A stretch of 63,550 nt of DNA from Wenzhouxiangella sp. (GTDB lineage: Bacteria > Pseudomonadota > Gammaproteobacteria > Xanthomonadales > Wenzhouxiangellaceae), in NCBI GenBank assembly GCA_007694885.1, contig REEW01000081.1, forward strand, positions 1-63,550. Direction: 5' to 3'. This document shows positions 31,919 through 40,992 of the stretch, piece after piece. Position 1 is the first letter of the stretch. Every line of letters begins with the position of its first letter. The position numbers and the translations under genes are program-made. Under the pieces are notes generated by a model. That model was given only the letters and a program-made list of their open reading frames with translations, had not been told where the DNA came from and ran no database searches.

Positions 31919-32814
31919 ACGAAGCGGTGGGTCTGCGCGAGGCCAGGCTGGGCCTGACCGCCGGTGTATGTGCTTTCGGCATCTGGGGCCTGGCGCCCGT
32001 GTACTTCAAGATGCTGGGTCATGTTCAACCCGACGAGATCATCGGCCACCGGGTTGTCTGGTCTGTCCTGTTTCTGGGACTGGTTGTGCTGATTCGCAAG
32101 CGAGCCGGCGTGTGGCGTCACTTGCGAATCAGTTGGCGAACAGCCGCCTTGCTGGGTCTGACCGGCGGCCTGATTGCGCTCAACTGGTTGATTTTCATCC
32201 ATGCGGTCAATACCGATCGGGTTTTGGCGACCTCGCTGGGCTACTTCATCAACCCGTTGATGTCGGTGGTGCTGGGTCTGGTGGTGTTTCGAGAGCGTTT
32301 GGTGCCCGTCCAGGTCATTGCCGTGCTGATGGCCGGCGTGGGCGCTGGCTACCTGACCTACCGCCAGGGCCATCTGCCGTGGATTTCGCTGAGCCTGGCG
32401 GCCACTTTCGCCGTGTACGGAGTCATCCGGAAGCTACTGGAGGTGGGTCCCATGGTCGGATTGTTCTGGGAGACCCTGATCGTTTCGCCGTTTGCCGTGG
32501 CCTGGATGCTGACGCTTCAACATCGCCAGGAACTGTCGTTCTCGTTGGCTGAGCCGGCCAGCGCAGTCTTGCTGATCGGGACCGGTCTGCTGACGGTGGC
32601 GCCGTTGCTGCTGTTTGCCGCCGGCGTGCGGCGGCTTCCGTTGAGCACCATGGGACTGCTGCAATACCTGGCTCCCAGCCTCACGTTTGTTCTCGCCGTT
32701 TTCATCTACGGGGAGCCGTTTACAATCGACCATGCGGTAACCTTCGGCTCTGTCTGGCTGGCCCTGGTCCTGTTCTTCTGGGCCGGCTGGGACAAAAGCC
32801 GCCTGCCTCGATAA
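31915..32814 (+). CDS. rarD: RarD/EamA family inner-membrane transporter
   Basis: A 299-aa protein with about ten transmembrane helices. FGIWGLAPVYFKMLGHVQPDEIIGHRVVWS near the N-terminus and GLLQYLAPSLTFVLAVFIYGEPF near the C-terminus are hallmarks of the RarD branch of EamA (drug/metabolite transporter superfamily). Substrate is unknown; the name comes from a chloramphenicol-sensitivity phenotype reported for the family. The GTG start overlaps the AsmA stop by four bases, so the two are coupled. Confidence 0.88.
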   Translation: MNEAVGLREARLGLTAGVCAFGIWGLAPVYFKMLGHVQPDEIIGHRVVWSVLFLGLVVLIRKRAGVWRHLRISWRTAALLGLTGGLIALNWLIFIHAVNTDRVLATSLGYFINPLMSVVLGLVVFRERLVPVQVIAVLMAGVGAGYLTYRQGHLPWISLSLAATFAVYGVIRKLLEVGPMVGLFWETLIVSPFAVAWMLTLQHRQELSFSLAEPASAVLLIGTGLLTVAPLLLFAAGVRRLPLSTMGLLQYLAPSLTFVLAVFIYGEPFTIDHAVTFGSVWLALVLFFWAGWDKSRLPR

Positions 32815-32833
32815 ATCACCCCTGCCGACTTTC

Positions 32834-34672
32834 ATGGACCCATCAGCCACCCAACGTCCGACCAGCCGCCAGGTTTCCTCGCTGTCGGCCCTGAAGCCCT
32901 TTGTCGGGCGCTACAAGCTGCAACTGGTGCTGGCCGGCCTGTTTTTGCTGATGTCGGCAGCCGGTGCCCTGACCATTCCACTGGCCGTCGGCCAGGTCAT
33001 CGACCGCGGTTTCATGGCCGAGGATCTGGCCCACATCAATCGCTGGTTCTGGTTGTTGTTCGCGGCCGCCGCGGTGATGGCCGTCGGTGGCGGGCTGCGC
33101 TTTTACTGGGTCAGCTGGCTGGGACAGCGTGTCGTGGCCGATATGCGCAAGGCGGTCTACGAGCGGGTGCTGAGAATGAGTCCGGAGTTCTTTGCCCGCA
33201 CGCGCACCGGGGAAGTGCTTTCCCGGCTCAATACCGATACCACCCTGGTCGAAACCCTGGTCGGTTCGACGGTCTCGTTCGGTATCCGCAACCTGGTCAT
33301 GCTCGCCGCCAGCGCCATTGCGCTGGCCCTGACCGCTCCCGACCTGGCCGGCATCATTGGCCTGCTGATCATCGTCATGATCCTGCCGGTCCTGATCCTG
33401 GGTCGCTGGGTTCGCAGACTTTCGCGCGCGGCCCAGGATCGGGTGGCCGATATCAGCGCGTTGGGCGACGAGGCCATCAACGCAGTCCAGACCGTGCAGG
33501 CCTTTGCCCAGGAAGAGCGCGAATGCCGGCGCTTCGACGCGACCGTGGAGGCGGCACTTGGCGCCGCCCGTCGTCGAATCGCCGCGAGCACGGTACTGAT
33601 CGTGCTCATCATCCTGCTGACTTTTGGCGCCGTGACCTTCGTTCTCTGGCTGGGAGCGCGGGCTGTGCTCACGGGTGCCATGAGCCCCGGCCAGCTGGGG
33701 CAGTTTGTCATGTACGCGGCCATTGCCGCCGGTGCCACGGCCGGACTGAGTGAAATCTGGAGCCAGCTTCAGCGCGCTGCCGGCGCCATGGAGCGACTGG
33801 CCGAACTGCTGTCGATCGAGCCCGAGATTCACAGCCCGGAACGACCGCAGCCGTTTCCGCGCCCGCCCCTGCGCCTGAGTGTGCGCGACGTACGCTTCGC
33901 CTACCCCGGCCGCCCGGATCTGCTCGTCCTGGACGGTCTGGATTTCCAGGTCAACGCGGGCGAAACGGTGGCCGTTGTCGGGCCGTCCGGGGCCGGCAAG
34001 TCAACCTTGTTCCAGCTCCTGCTGCGCTTCTATGACCCTGCCGCGGGCAGCATCGAGATCAACGGAGTGGATCTGCGCGATCTGGACCTGGCGGAGTTGC
34101 GCCTGCAGCTGGGTTTCGTTCCCCAGGACGTGGTCGTGTTTTCCGGCTCAGCGACCGACAACATCACCTACGGTGTCGGCGAGGCGTCGACCGAGCGGGT
34201 CGAAGCCGCCGCGCGCCACGCGCACGCTGAAGAATTCATCCGTGCCTGGCCGCAGGGCTATGGGACGTTTCTGGGCGAGAAGGGTGTGCAGTTGTCGGGC
34301 GGACAACGCCAGCGGATCGCCATTGCCCGAGCTTTGATCAAGCAGCCCCCGCTGCTGCTGCTCGACGAGGCCACCGCCAGTCTGGACGCCGAAAGCGAGC
34401 GCCTGGTTCAGACCGCGCTGGAAAATCTCAGCCAGGATCGGACCGTGCTCGTGATCGCCCATCGCCTGGCCACGGTTCGGCGCGCCGACCGCATCCTGGT
34501 CATGGACCAGGGTCGAATCATGGCCGAGGGCACGCACGATGAACTCATGGCCGAAAGCGGGCTGTACGCGCGTCTGGCGCGGCTCCAGTTCCTCGATCAG
34601 GAACTGTCCAGGGAGGACGCGCCCCTGCACACAGAGGCATCCGGAGAAGGCCTCATAGGGGTTCGTAGCTGA
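32834..34672 (+). CDS. ABCB-type ABC exporter, fused permease and ATPase
   Basis: A 612-aa half-transporter. Six hydrophobic helices (about 30-310) form an ABC type-1 permease domain. The ATPase has Walker A GPSGAGKST (383-391), Q-loop PQDVVVF, signature LSGGQRQR (from 487), Walker B LLLLDEATASLD and switch IAHRLATVRRADRI. It resembles the MsbA/LmrA-like family but sits without lpxK, so a role in lipid A transport is not implied. Substrate is unknown. It begins 19 bases after rarD; its 3' end overlaps the opposing SYLF gene by 20 bases. Confidence 0.9.
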   Translation: MDPSATQRPTSRQVSSLSALKPFVGRYKLQLVLAGLFLLMSAAGALTIPLAVGQVIDRGFMAEDLAHINRWFWLLFAAAAVMAVGGGLRFYWVSWLGQRVVADMRKAVYERVLRMSPEFFARTRTGEVLSRLNTDTTLVETLVGSTVSFGIRNLVMLAASAIALALTAPDLAGIIGLLIIVMILPVLILGRWVRRLSRAAQDRVADISALGDEAINAVQTVQAFAQEERECRRFDATVEAALGAARRRIAASTVLIVLIILLTFGAVTFVLWLGARAVLTGAMSPGQLGQFVMYAAIAAGATAGLSEIWSQLQRAAGAMERLAELLSIEPEIHSPERPQPFPRPPLRLSVRDVRFAYPGRPDLLVLDGLDFQVNAGETVAVVGPSGAGKSTLFQLLLRFYDPAAGSIEINGVDLRDLDLAELRLQLGFVPQDVVVFSGSATDNITYGVGEASTERVEAAARHAHAEEFIRAWPQGYGTFLGEKGVQLSGGQRQRIAIARALIKQPPLLLLDEATASLDAESERLVQTALENLSQDRTVLVIAHRLATVRRADRILVMDQGRIMAEGTHDELMAESGLYARLARLQFLDQELSREDAPLHTEASGEGLIGVRS

Positions 34673-35183
34673 AGCGTTGCCCGCCGACCGAGGCTTCGGC
34701 CATCAGTCCGCCGCGGGTCATGTTGAACACGGCCACGCCGCGCTCGTAGCTGGTGGTGGCCGCGGCGCCGGCGGTGGCGGCAACCGCCGTGGCCTGGGCG
34801 GAAAACTCGAGGTTGCCGCGCTGGAAGGTGCGCAAGGCGGCGTCGTCGCGGAAAAAAATCACCTGGCTGTAGGACTGTGCACCGATCTGGGCGCCGATGG
34901 TGGCCTGGGAGGTGGTCGCCCGGCCAACCGGCTCGCCGCGCTCGAAAACAATGCCGCGACCGAAGCCGCCGCCCACCCAGAGCCCACCCTTGGCGATTTC
35001 CGGGAACACCGCGTAGCCGTGGGCATTGTCGATCCAGTCCTGGATGCTCGGGTCACGGTCGACAAAACGCTCCAGCGCGGCCCGGGACTCGCGAATCATC
35101 CGGTCATCGCTTGGCGTGCTCGCGCAGGCCGCGATCAAAACGCTCAGTAGCAGTACCGCGAGAACTCGGCCAACTGTGTACAT
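34653..35183 (-). CDS. YSC84/SYLF-domain lipoprotein
   Basis: A 176-aa protein with a lipoprotein signal: hydrophobic stretch LAVLLLSVLIAAC with the lipobox cysteine at residue 20. The mature part fits the SYLF (YSC84) lipid-binding domain: HGYAVFPEIAKGGLWVGGGFGRG and YSQVIFFRDDAALRTF. Family members bind phosphoinositides in eukaryotes; bacterial roles are poorly known. Predicted attachment is to a periplasmic face of the envelope. Confidence 0.85.
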   Translation of the reverse strand: MYTVGRVLAVLLLSVLIAACASTPSDDRMIRESRAALERFVDRDPSIQDWIDNAHGYAVFPEIAKGGLWVGGGFGRGIVFERGEPVGRATTSQATIGAQIGAQSYSQVIFFRDDAALRTFQRGNLEFSAQATAVAATAGAAATTSYERGVAVFNMTRGGLMAEASVGGQRFSYEPL

Positions 35184-35216
35184 GTCATGGTTCCGTCGAA
35201 GAGTTGTTTGTTGATT

Positions 35217-35867
35217 CTACAGGGTCAGACGAGGCGCAATCAGCTGCGCGGTCACGGCGGCAAAGTGGCAGATGCTGCCGACGAGCACGAACAGGTGCCA
35301 GATGGCGTGCGAATAGGGCAGTCGCTGGTTGTGGTAGAACAGCGTGCCGGCAGTGTAGAACACGCCACCGGCAATCAGCCAGGCCAGCGCCGCCGGCGTG
35401 ACCGCCTGGGTCAAGGGCACGAACGCGACCACCACCAGCCAGCCCATGCCCACGTAGGTGGCCGTGGACAGGTAACGAAAGCGCCCGGTAAAGAACAGTT
35501 TGGCGACGATTCCGACCACGGCCAGGCCCCAGATCACTCCGAACAGGGACCAGCCCCAGCCCCCGCGCATGGCGGCGATGGTGAACGGTGTGTAGGTGCC
35601 GGCGATGAGCAGAAAGATGGCGCAGTGATCGAGAATCTTCAACCTTGACTTGAGTTCCGGCCGTCGGGCCAGGTGATACAGGGTCGATGCGGTGTAGAGC
35701 AGGATCAGCGAAGCGGTGAAGACGGCAATGCTGACGATTTCGCGTGCACCGGTGAACAGGGCAGCGAGGGTGATCAGTACCGCACCGCCACCGACGGCCA
35801 GCACAACGCCGATGCCGTGGGTCAGGGCATTGGCAATTTCTTCCCGGTGATTTTGCAGGCTTGACAT
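35217..35867 (-). CDS. Hemolysin III family (PAQR-type) membrane protein
   Basis: A 216-aa protein with seven hydrophobic helices. Conserved putative metal-ligand positions of the PAQR/HlyIII fold are visible: STLYH in helix 2, DHCAIFLLIAGTYTPF in helix 3, and HAIWHLFVLVGSICHF near the C-terminus. Despite the family name, hemolysis is not implied; bacterial members are usually called YqfA or TrhA and affect membrane properties. Confidence 0.88.
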   Translation of the reverse strand: MSSLQNHREEIANALTHGIGVVLAVGGGAVLITLAALFTGAREIVSIAVFTASLILLYTASTLYHLARRPELKSRLKILDHCAIFLLIAGTYTPFTIAAMRGGWGWSLFGVIWGLAVVGIVAKLFFTGRFRYLSTATYVGMGWLVVVAFVPLTQAVTPAALAWLIAGGVFYTAGTLFYHNQRLPYSHAIWHLFVLVGSICHFAAVTAQLIAPRLTL

Positions 35868-35944
35868 GCCGGCATGGTATCACCGTGGCCAAACCGGTAG
35901 GATGTAGCCTCCGTATCTGCAAGGCTGCTGCCCGAGGCTGGTTC

Positions 35945-37783
35945 ATGTCGAATTTTCGAAATCTCTTCAGTATGTTGGCAGTTTTCATGGTGCTGGCCTG
36001 CAGCCCGCAAGACCCCGCCGAATCGCCTGCCGGAGAGGGGGGCGCCCCCAACGTGGCCGATGTCGCTGTCGCCGAGCGGGCGGATCGGGATCAGGCCGGT
36101 CAGGACGATGCACTGTTTACCGCTTTCGCCGAGTCCTGGATCGAGGAGTTGCTCGCGCTAGAGCCCGAGTGGGCCATTTACCAGGGGCGCTACGAGTGGG
36201 CTGACCAGGTCACCATCCCGAATGTGGCCGGCCGGGCGGCCCGGCACGAGTTCCTGCGCAGTTCGCTGGACGCGCTTGCCCATTTCGACCCCGTGCGCCT
36301 GACACCGCCGCGCCGCGCCGAGTACCGGATGCTCAAAAATCGCATGGAGTCCATGCTTTGGTACCAGGACCGCTTCCGAAACTGGCAGTGGATGCCGTCG
36401 GTGTACAACGTTGCCGGCCCGATCTCGGTGTTGCTCAATACCGATTTCGCTCCTGAAGACGAGCGCCTGGGCCTGGTGTCGGCGCGACTGGCGGCGGTTC
36501 CGGCCTTTTTTGAGGCCGCCCGGGACAACATCGACCGTCCGCCCCTGGAGCATGTCGAGCTTGCGATGATCCGCAGCCGCGGGGCGCTTGCCGTCTTCGA
36601 CGACGATCTGCTGGCTCGGGTTCGGGCCTCGTCGCTGTCGGCGGACGATATCCAGCGCTTCGAAGAGCGACTTGCCGCGGCACAGGCCGCGATCGAGGAC
36701 TGGATCGACTGGCTGGACACGCTCGAAGCCAGGCTGCGTGCGGAAGGAACAGCGCGCTCGTTCCGCATCGGCGAAACCCTGTTCGAGGAGAAATTCGCGT
36801 TCGACGTACAGGCTGACGTCAGCGCGCGTGAGCTCTACGAACGCGCCCTTCAGGAGCAGGCTCGCCTGCACGAGGAAATGGATGAAATCGCGGTCGATAT
36901 CTGGTCGCGCCATTTCCCCGATCGGCCGATGCCGGACGAGCCGCTGGAGCGTATTGGCGAGTTGATTGATTACCTGTCCGACCGGCACGTCGCGATCGAG
37001 GACTTCGTGCCCGAGATCCGGCGCCAGATTCCGGCTCTGGCCGAGTTCGTGACCGAGCGCGATCTGCTCGACCAGGATCCGGACAAACCGCTGATCGTGC
37101 GTGAGACCCCCGAGTACCTGCGCGGTGCCGGCAATATCGCGTCGGTCAGCGCTCCGGGGCCGTTCAACCCGGGCGCCGAGACCTTCTATAACGTCACGCC
37201 CCTGGAAACCTATGGGCCAGAGATGGCCGCCAGCTACCTGCGCGAGTACAACCACTGGATTCTGCAGATCCTCAATATCCACGAGGCCATACCGGGTCAT
37301 TACACCCAGTTGCTGCACGCCAACCGCTCGCCCAGTCTGGTCAAGAGCCTGTTTGGCAACGGCGCCATGATCGAAGGCTGGGCTGTGTATGCCGAACGCA
37401 TGATGCTCGAGGAGGGCTGGGGAGACCACGAGCCGGAATTGTGGTTGATGTACGGGAAATGGGCCCTGCGCGTGGTCACCAACGCCATCATCGACTATGG
37501 CGTCCACGTGCTCGACCTGGAGCGCGAGGAGGCCATCCGTCTGATGCGCGAGGAGGCATTCCAGGAAGCGTCCGAGGCGACCGAGAAGTGGCGTCGGGCG
37601 ACTCTGTCGCAGGTCCAGCTGAGTACTTACTTCTCCGGTTTTGCCGAGATTTACGATTTCCGCGAACGGCGCAAGGCCGAGCTTGGGGAGGCCTTCAAGC
37701 TACGCGATTTCCACAACGAGTTTCTGAGCTACGGCTCGGCTCCGGTGGCGGTGATCGTCGACCTCATGGAAAAACATGAATGA
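35945..37783 (+). CDS. DUF885 family lipoprotein, predicted metallopeptidase
   Basis: A 612-aa protein starting at ATG 35945 with a lipoprotein signal (MSNFRNLFSMLAVFMVLAC, lipobox Cys19). An upstream in-frame start is rejected because it would bury this signal. The DUF885 hallmark HEAIPGHYTQ is at about 446-455, a zinc-peptidase-like HExxxGH signature. EGWAVYAERMMLEEGW and DYGVHVLDLEREEAIRLM follow, as in other members. Predicted to be an exported, lipid-anchored peptidase; the substrate is unknown. No operon partner: neighbours on both sides face the other way. Confidence 0.88.
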   Translation: MSNFRNLFSMLAVFMVLACSPQDPAESPAGEGGAPNVADVAVAERADRDQAGQDDALFTAFAESWIEELLALEPEWAIYQGRYEWADQVTIPNVAGRAARHEFLRSSLDALAHFDPVRLTPPRRAEYRMLKNRMESMLWYQDRFRNWQWMPSVYNVAGPISVLLNTDFAPEDERLGLVSARLAAVPAFFEAARDNIDRPPLEHVELAMIRSRGALAVFDDDLLARVRASSLSADDIQRFEERLAAAQAAIEDWIDWLDTLEARLRAEGTARSFRIGETLFEEKFAFDVQADVSARELYERALQEQARLHEEMDEIAVDIWSRHFPDRPMPDEPLERIGELIDYLSDRHVAIEDFVPEIRRQIPALAEFVTERDLLDQDPDKPLIVRETPEYLRGAGNIASVSAPGPFNPGAETFYNVTPLETYGPEMAASYLREYNHWILQILNIHEAIPGHYTQLLHANRSPSLVKSLFGNGAMIEGWAVYAERMMLEEGWGDHEPELWLMYGKWALRVVTNAIIDYGVHVLDLEREEAIRLMREEAFQEASEATEKWRRATLSQVQLSTYFSGFAEIYDFRERRKAELGEAFKLRDFHNEFLSYGSAPVAVIVDLMEKHE

Positions 37784-37831
37784 AGACCGTGAATGGGTAG
37801 AGCAGCGGCTTTTCCCGCACCCGCCAGGCGC

Positions 37832-38419
37832 TTATCCGGGCCGAATCCAGAACTGCATCGGTTTGTCCGTTGCGACGGGCTGATCAATGTCTTTCCAGCC
37901 AAAATGCGTGACCATGTCCGGTCGCGGTCGATAGCCGCGTTTGCGCCAGAACCCGTCCAGCGGGCGGTAGTCGGACGGGCGCAGCGGATGGTCGTCAGGC
38001 CGCTGCACGGCGCAGAAGGTGGTCAGCTTGAAACCCAGGTTGACGGCATGGGTCTGGCGCTCATCGAAAAAGCGGTGGCCGATGCCCCGACCGCGCCAGC
38101 CGGCGTCAAGGACGGATTCGCCGAAGTAAAACACGGTTTCCGGATCGAACCCGGCCTCGATGAACGGGCGCCGGAACGCGGCATCGGCGTCGCCTAGCGG
38201 CAGCCCGGTCGAGCAACCGATAAGGCAATCGCCGTCCGCGGCCAGCACGATCACGCTGCGGTCCGATTCGGCGTATTCGTTCAGGTAGCTGCGCTCGTAG
38301 TCCAGCGAGCCGTCGTAGAGATACGGGAAATCACGAAAAACGCGAATGCGCAGCGCGGCCACTTCATCCAGCCAGGGCTCTGCCTGCCGGCCGCTGACGC
38401 GTCGAATGGTCAGGCTCAC
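37832..38419 (-). CDS. GNAT family N-acetyltransferase
   Basis: A protein of about 195 aa. The acetyl-CoA pocket motif GWRGRGIGHRFFDER is clear, and the preceding beta-strand VFYFGESVLDAGW fits the GNAT fold. The start is set at GTG 38419 (VSLTIRRVSGRQ), just after the stop of the upstream phosphohexomutase gene on the same strand; longer versions run into that gene. The close spacing suggests one transcript. The acceptor is unknown. Confidence 0.8.
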   Translation of the reverse strand: MSLTIRRVSGRQAEPWLDEVAALRIRVFRDFPYLYDGSLDYERSYLNEYAESDRSVIVLAADGDCLIGCSTGLPLGDADAAFRRPFIEAGFDPETVFYFGESVLDAGWRGRGIGHRFFDERQTHAVNLGFKLTTFCAVQRPDDHPLRPSDYRPLDGFWRKRGYRPRPDMVTHFGWKDIDQPVATDKPMQFWIRPG

Positions 38420-38424
38420 CCCCG

Positions 38425-39786
38425 TCAGGCCTGGATCAATGCAGACAACTCGGAGACTTTTTGCGCCAGCAACTCGGTATCGGCGCGCGTTTCCACGTTG
38501 AGACGGATCACCGGCTCGGTGTTGGAGGCGCGCAGATTGAAGCGCCATTGCTCGAACGACAGGCTGATCCCGTCGGTCCGGTCCAGTTCACCGCCCTGCT
38601 CGGCGTAGTGGGCGAGCACGCTTTCGAGGACCCGGTCGGTCTCGTCGACGGTAAAGTTGATTTCGCCGCTGCAAGGATAGGCGGCAATGCGCTCGTCGAC
38701 CAGTTCGGCCAGGCTCCGTCCGGTGTTTGACAAGTTCTCGACCAGCAACAGCCAGGGGATCATGCCGCTGTCGCAGTAGGAGAAATCGCGGAAGTAATGA
38801 TGGGCCGACATTTCGCCACCGTAGAGCGCGTCTTCGGCCCGCATGCGCTCCTTGATGAACGCGTGCCCGCTTTTGTTGATCAAGGCTTGACCGCCGGCTT
38901 CGCCGACCTGGGCCAGGGTATTCCAGGTCAGGCGCGGGTCGAGCACGACTTTCTCGCCTGGATGGCGGGCCAGCAGCTGGGCGGCGAACAGGCCAACCAG
39001 GTAATAGCCCTCGATGAAGCGCCCGTTGTGGTCGAAGAAAAAGCAGCGATCGAAGTCGCCGTCCCAGGCAACGCCGAAATCTGCGCCGCTGTTGATGACC
39101 GCCTGGGCCGTTTCGGCCCGGTTTTCGCTCAACAGCGGGTTGGGCACGCCATTGGGAAAGTTCCCGTCCGGCTCATGGTGCAGGCGCACCACCTCCAGCG
39201 GCAGAGCGGCGGCGAGGCGGTCGAAGAACGGACCGGCACAGCCGTTGCCGGCATTGACGACCAGCTTCAGCGGCTTGAGCGCCGAAATGTCAATCATGTT
39301 CAGCAGGCGGTTGATGTAGCCTTCGAGCACGTCGAGCGACTGGTGGCGGCCGGGGGATGCGGCCAGGACGGCACCGATATCATCGGCCAGGTGTTGCTCG
39401 ATGTCTTTCAGCCCGGTATCGGCGCTGATCGGAATGGCCTGTTCGCGCACCATTTTCATGCCGTTGTAGTCGGCCGGGTTGTGGCTTGCCGTGATCATCA
39501 CGCCGCCGCCCATCCCGGGCAGCGAGGCGGCGTGGTAAACCAGTTCGGTGCCGCACAGACCGATGTCGAGCGTATCAACGCCGGCCTCGTTGAGGCCGCG
39601 CACCAGCGCTTCGGCCAGTTCCGCGCTGGACAGGCGCATGTCGCGGCCGATCACCACCGGGCCGGACGGTGCGACCACGGTCTGAAAAGCATGGCCGATT
39701 CGGCGGGCACGCTCGCCGTTGAGTTGGGACGGCACCTGGCCGCGGATGTCGTACGCCTTGAAAGGACTGTTGGCCAGCCGGTTCAT
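38425..39786 (-). CDS. Phosphomannomutase/phosphoglucomutase
   Basis: A 453-aa alpha-D-phosphohexomutase. The catalytic phosphoserine is S101 in TASHNP. The magnesium site is DGDFDR (242-247), the sugar loop GEMSAHHYF, and the phosphate-binding loop RASNTEPVIRLN. This matches AlgC/CpsG-type enzymes that feed GDP-mannose or UDP-glucose for polysaccharides. The start MNRLANSPFKAYDIRG at 39786 follows AGGAGCGG. It lies just downstream of the RfaH-like gene (48-base gap). Confidence 0.92.
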   Translation of the reverse strand: MNRLANSPFKAYDIRGQVPSQLNGERARRIGHAFQTVVAPSGPVVIGRDMRLSSAELAEALVRGLNEAGVDTLDIGLCGTELVYHAASLPGMGGGVMITASHNPADYNGMKMVREQAIPISADTGLKDIEQHLADDIGAVLAASPGRHQSLDVLEGYINRLLNMIDISALKPLKLVVNAGNGCAGPFFDRLAAALPLEVVRLHHEPDGNFPNGVPNPLLSENRAETAQAVINSGADFGVAWDGDFDRCFFFDHNGRFIEGYYLVGLFAAQLLARHPGEKVVLDPRLTWNTLAQVGEAGGQALINKSGHAFIKERMRAEDALYGGEMSAHHYFRDFSYCDSGMIPWLLLVENLSNTGRSLAELVDERIAAYPCSGEINFTVDETDRVLESVLAHYAEQGGELDRTDGISLSFEQWRFNLRASNTEPVIRLNVETRADTELLAQKVSELSALIQA

Positions 39787-39834
39787 GATGGGATACCGCT
39801 CCTGAAAGTGGGCATAAGAAACCAATGTGGGCGA

Positions 39835-40362
39835 TCAGGCCCGTCGAATTGCGCAGTCCGGCACCTCGACGCGGCGCTGGTGGTTGAGCAGAGTAAGCAA
39901 TACGCAGACGCGTTCGGCGCCGGTCCTGGCCTGGAAAATGGCGCGGTAGCCGGCGCACGGCCCATCGATGATCTCGACCGGCTCGTCGGGCCGGTAGTCG
40001 ATGCTGCCGCTCAAGTTGATGATGCCGTTTTCGTCACAGCGCCGCTGCAGGTCTTCGATCACGGTCTCCGGCACTTGCGCGGCCTGCTGGCCGGTTCGAA
40101 CCAGGCCGATCGCGCCGCGCGTGGAGCGGATCGGCCCCCAGTCCTGGTTGGTCGCGGACAGGCGCACGAACAGGTAGCGCGGGAACATGGAGTCGATCCA
40201 AACGCGGCGCTTGCCGTTGCGGGTGCTGTGCTGGCGCGCCCGGGGTCGAAACGTCTCGAACCCCTGGTTGCGCAGATGCTCCTCGGCACGATCGTCCTGA
40301 CGCGGTTTGCAAAAGACCGCGTGCCAGCGAAAAGCGTTTGCGATGTTGCCTGAATCGAACAT
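39835..40362 (-). CDS. RfaH-like NusG paralogue (specialised antiterminator)
   Basis: A 175-aa NusG-family protein clearly distinct from NusG at 606-1139. RWHAVFCKPRQDDRAEEHLRNQGFETFRP, MFPRYLFVRL and STRGAIGLVRTG match RfaH/transcription-antitermination proteins that load at ops sites in long surface-polysaccharide operons. The C-terminal domain (about 118-175) has KOW-like YRPDEPVEIIDGPCAGYRAIF. ATG 40362 is chosen; a GTG three codons earlier is possible. No polysaccharide cluster is next door, only the phosphohexomutase. Targets are probably elsewhere. Confidence 0.88.
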   Translation of the reverse strand: MFDSGNIANAFRWHAVFCKPRQDDRAEEHLRNQGFETFRPRARQHSTRNGKRRVWIDSMFPRYLFVRLSATNQDWGPIRSTRGAIGLVRTGQQAAQVPETVIEDLQRRCDENGIINLSGSIDYRPDEPVEIIDGPCAGYRAIFQARTGAERVCVLLTLLNHQRRVEVPDCAIRRA

Positions 40363-40488
40363 GAGCCCCACGGTTCACAGCTTCTTCAATCCCCCTATTG
40401 TCCCGCGCTCCATGCGCGATCGCAAGGCGCCCTGCTGGCGCGCTCAATCGGCCGTGGATTGATGCGCTTGATGGGTCCTGGTCTCTGA

Positions 40489-40720
40489 GGTGCCGGGTGC
40501 TTCGGGCCATCCTTGGCGATCGGCTTGGGCGTTTCCGTTGGGGGTTTCGGGTGTAGAGGATTCCGAGCATCGGCGGGTGCCGGGTGCTTCGGTGGGTCTT
40601 TGGCGATCGGGCGGGCGGTTCGGCTGCGGGTTTTCGCTGTAGAGGATTTCGAGCATCGGCGGGTGCCGGGTGCTTTGAGCTGTCCACGGCGATCGGCTTT
40701 GGAGAGGCTTCTGGTTTCCG
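40489..40720. repeat. 86-87 bp imperfect direct repeats (2.7 copies)
   Basis: The segment GGTGCCGGGTGCTT starts at 40489, 40576 and 40662, giving periods of 87 and 86 bp. Each copy carries GGCGATCGG about 24 bases later, and GTAGAGGATT followed by CGAGCATCGGCG near its end. The third copy is truncated. The spacing near 29 codons explains the repeated peptide in the opposite frame, which I regard as non-coding. Confidence 0.8.
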
Positions 40721-40840
40721 GGAGCTGGCTGCCTGCGGGATGACTTTCGCGACAGCTGGCCGCAGCGCGGGTTTCGTTCATGCTTTCTCGGGTCGGCTGG
40801 ATGCTGCTGAGAACAAAGGTTCCCCCGCGCCGCGGCCACC

Positions 40841-40866
40841 TCAAAGCACCCGACACCCCCCGATGC
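40841..40866. repeat. Inverted partner of the 86-87 bp repeat core
   Basis: This 26-base segment is the reverse complement of 40653-40678 (GCATCGGCGGGTG + CCGGGTGCTTTGA) with only two mismatches. It therefore forms, with the direct repeats, an inverted arrangement 162 bases apart. A second, weaker inverted copy begins near 40909 (CCAAAGCACGCGACATCC). Confidence 0.75.
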
Positions 40867-40992
40867 AGCAGCCTGCAGGATTGTTTTTTCCGTGCCCGCC
40901 GCCCAAAGCACGCGACATCCTCCACGACCGCAGGCTGCACAACCGGTCGCGTCCAATTTCTGGTCCGTGGTCCCTCAACAAAGTAACCCTGG

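Noticed and set aside
35861-35944. Longer N-terminus for the DUF885 lipoprotein
   Set aside because: It would place 28 non-conserved residues before a clear lipoprotein signal peptide.
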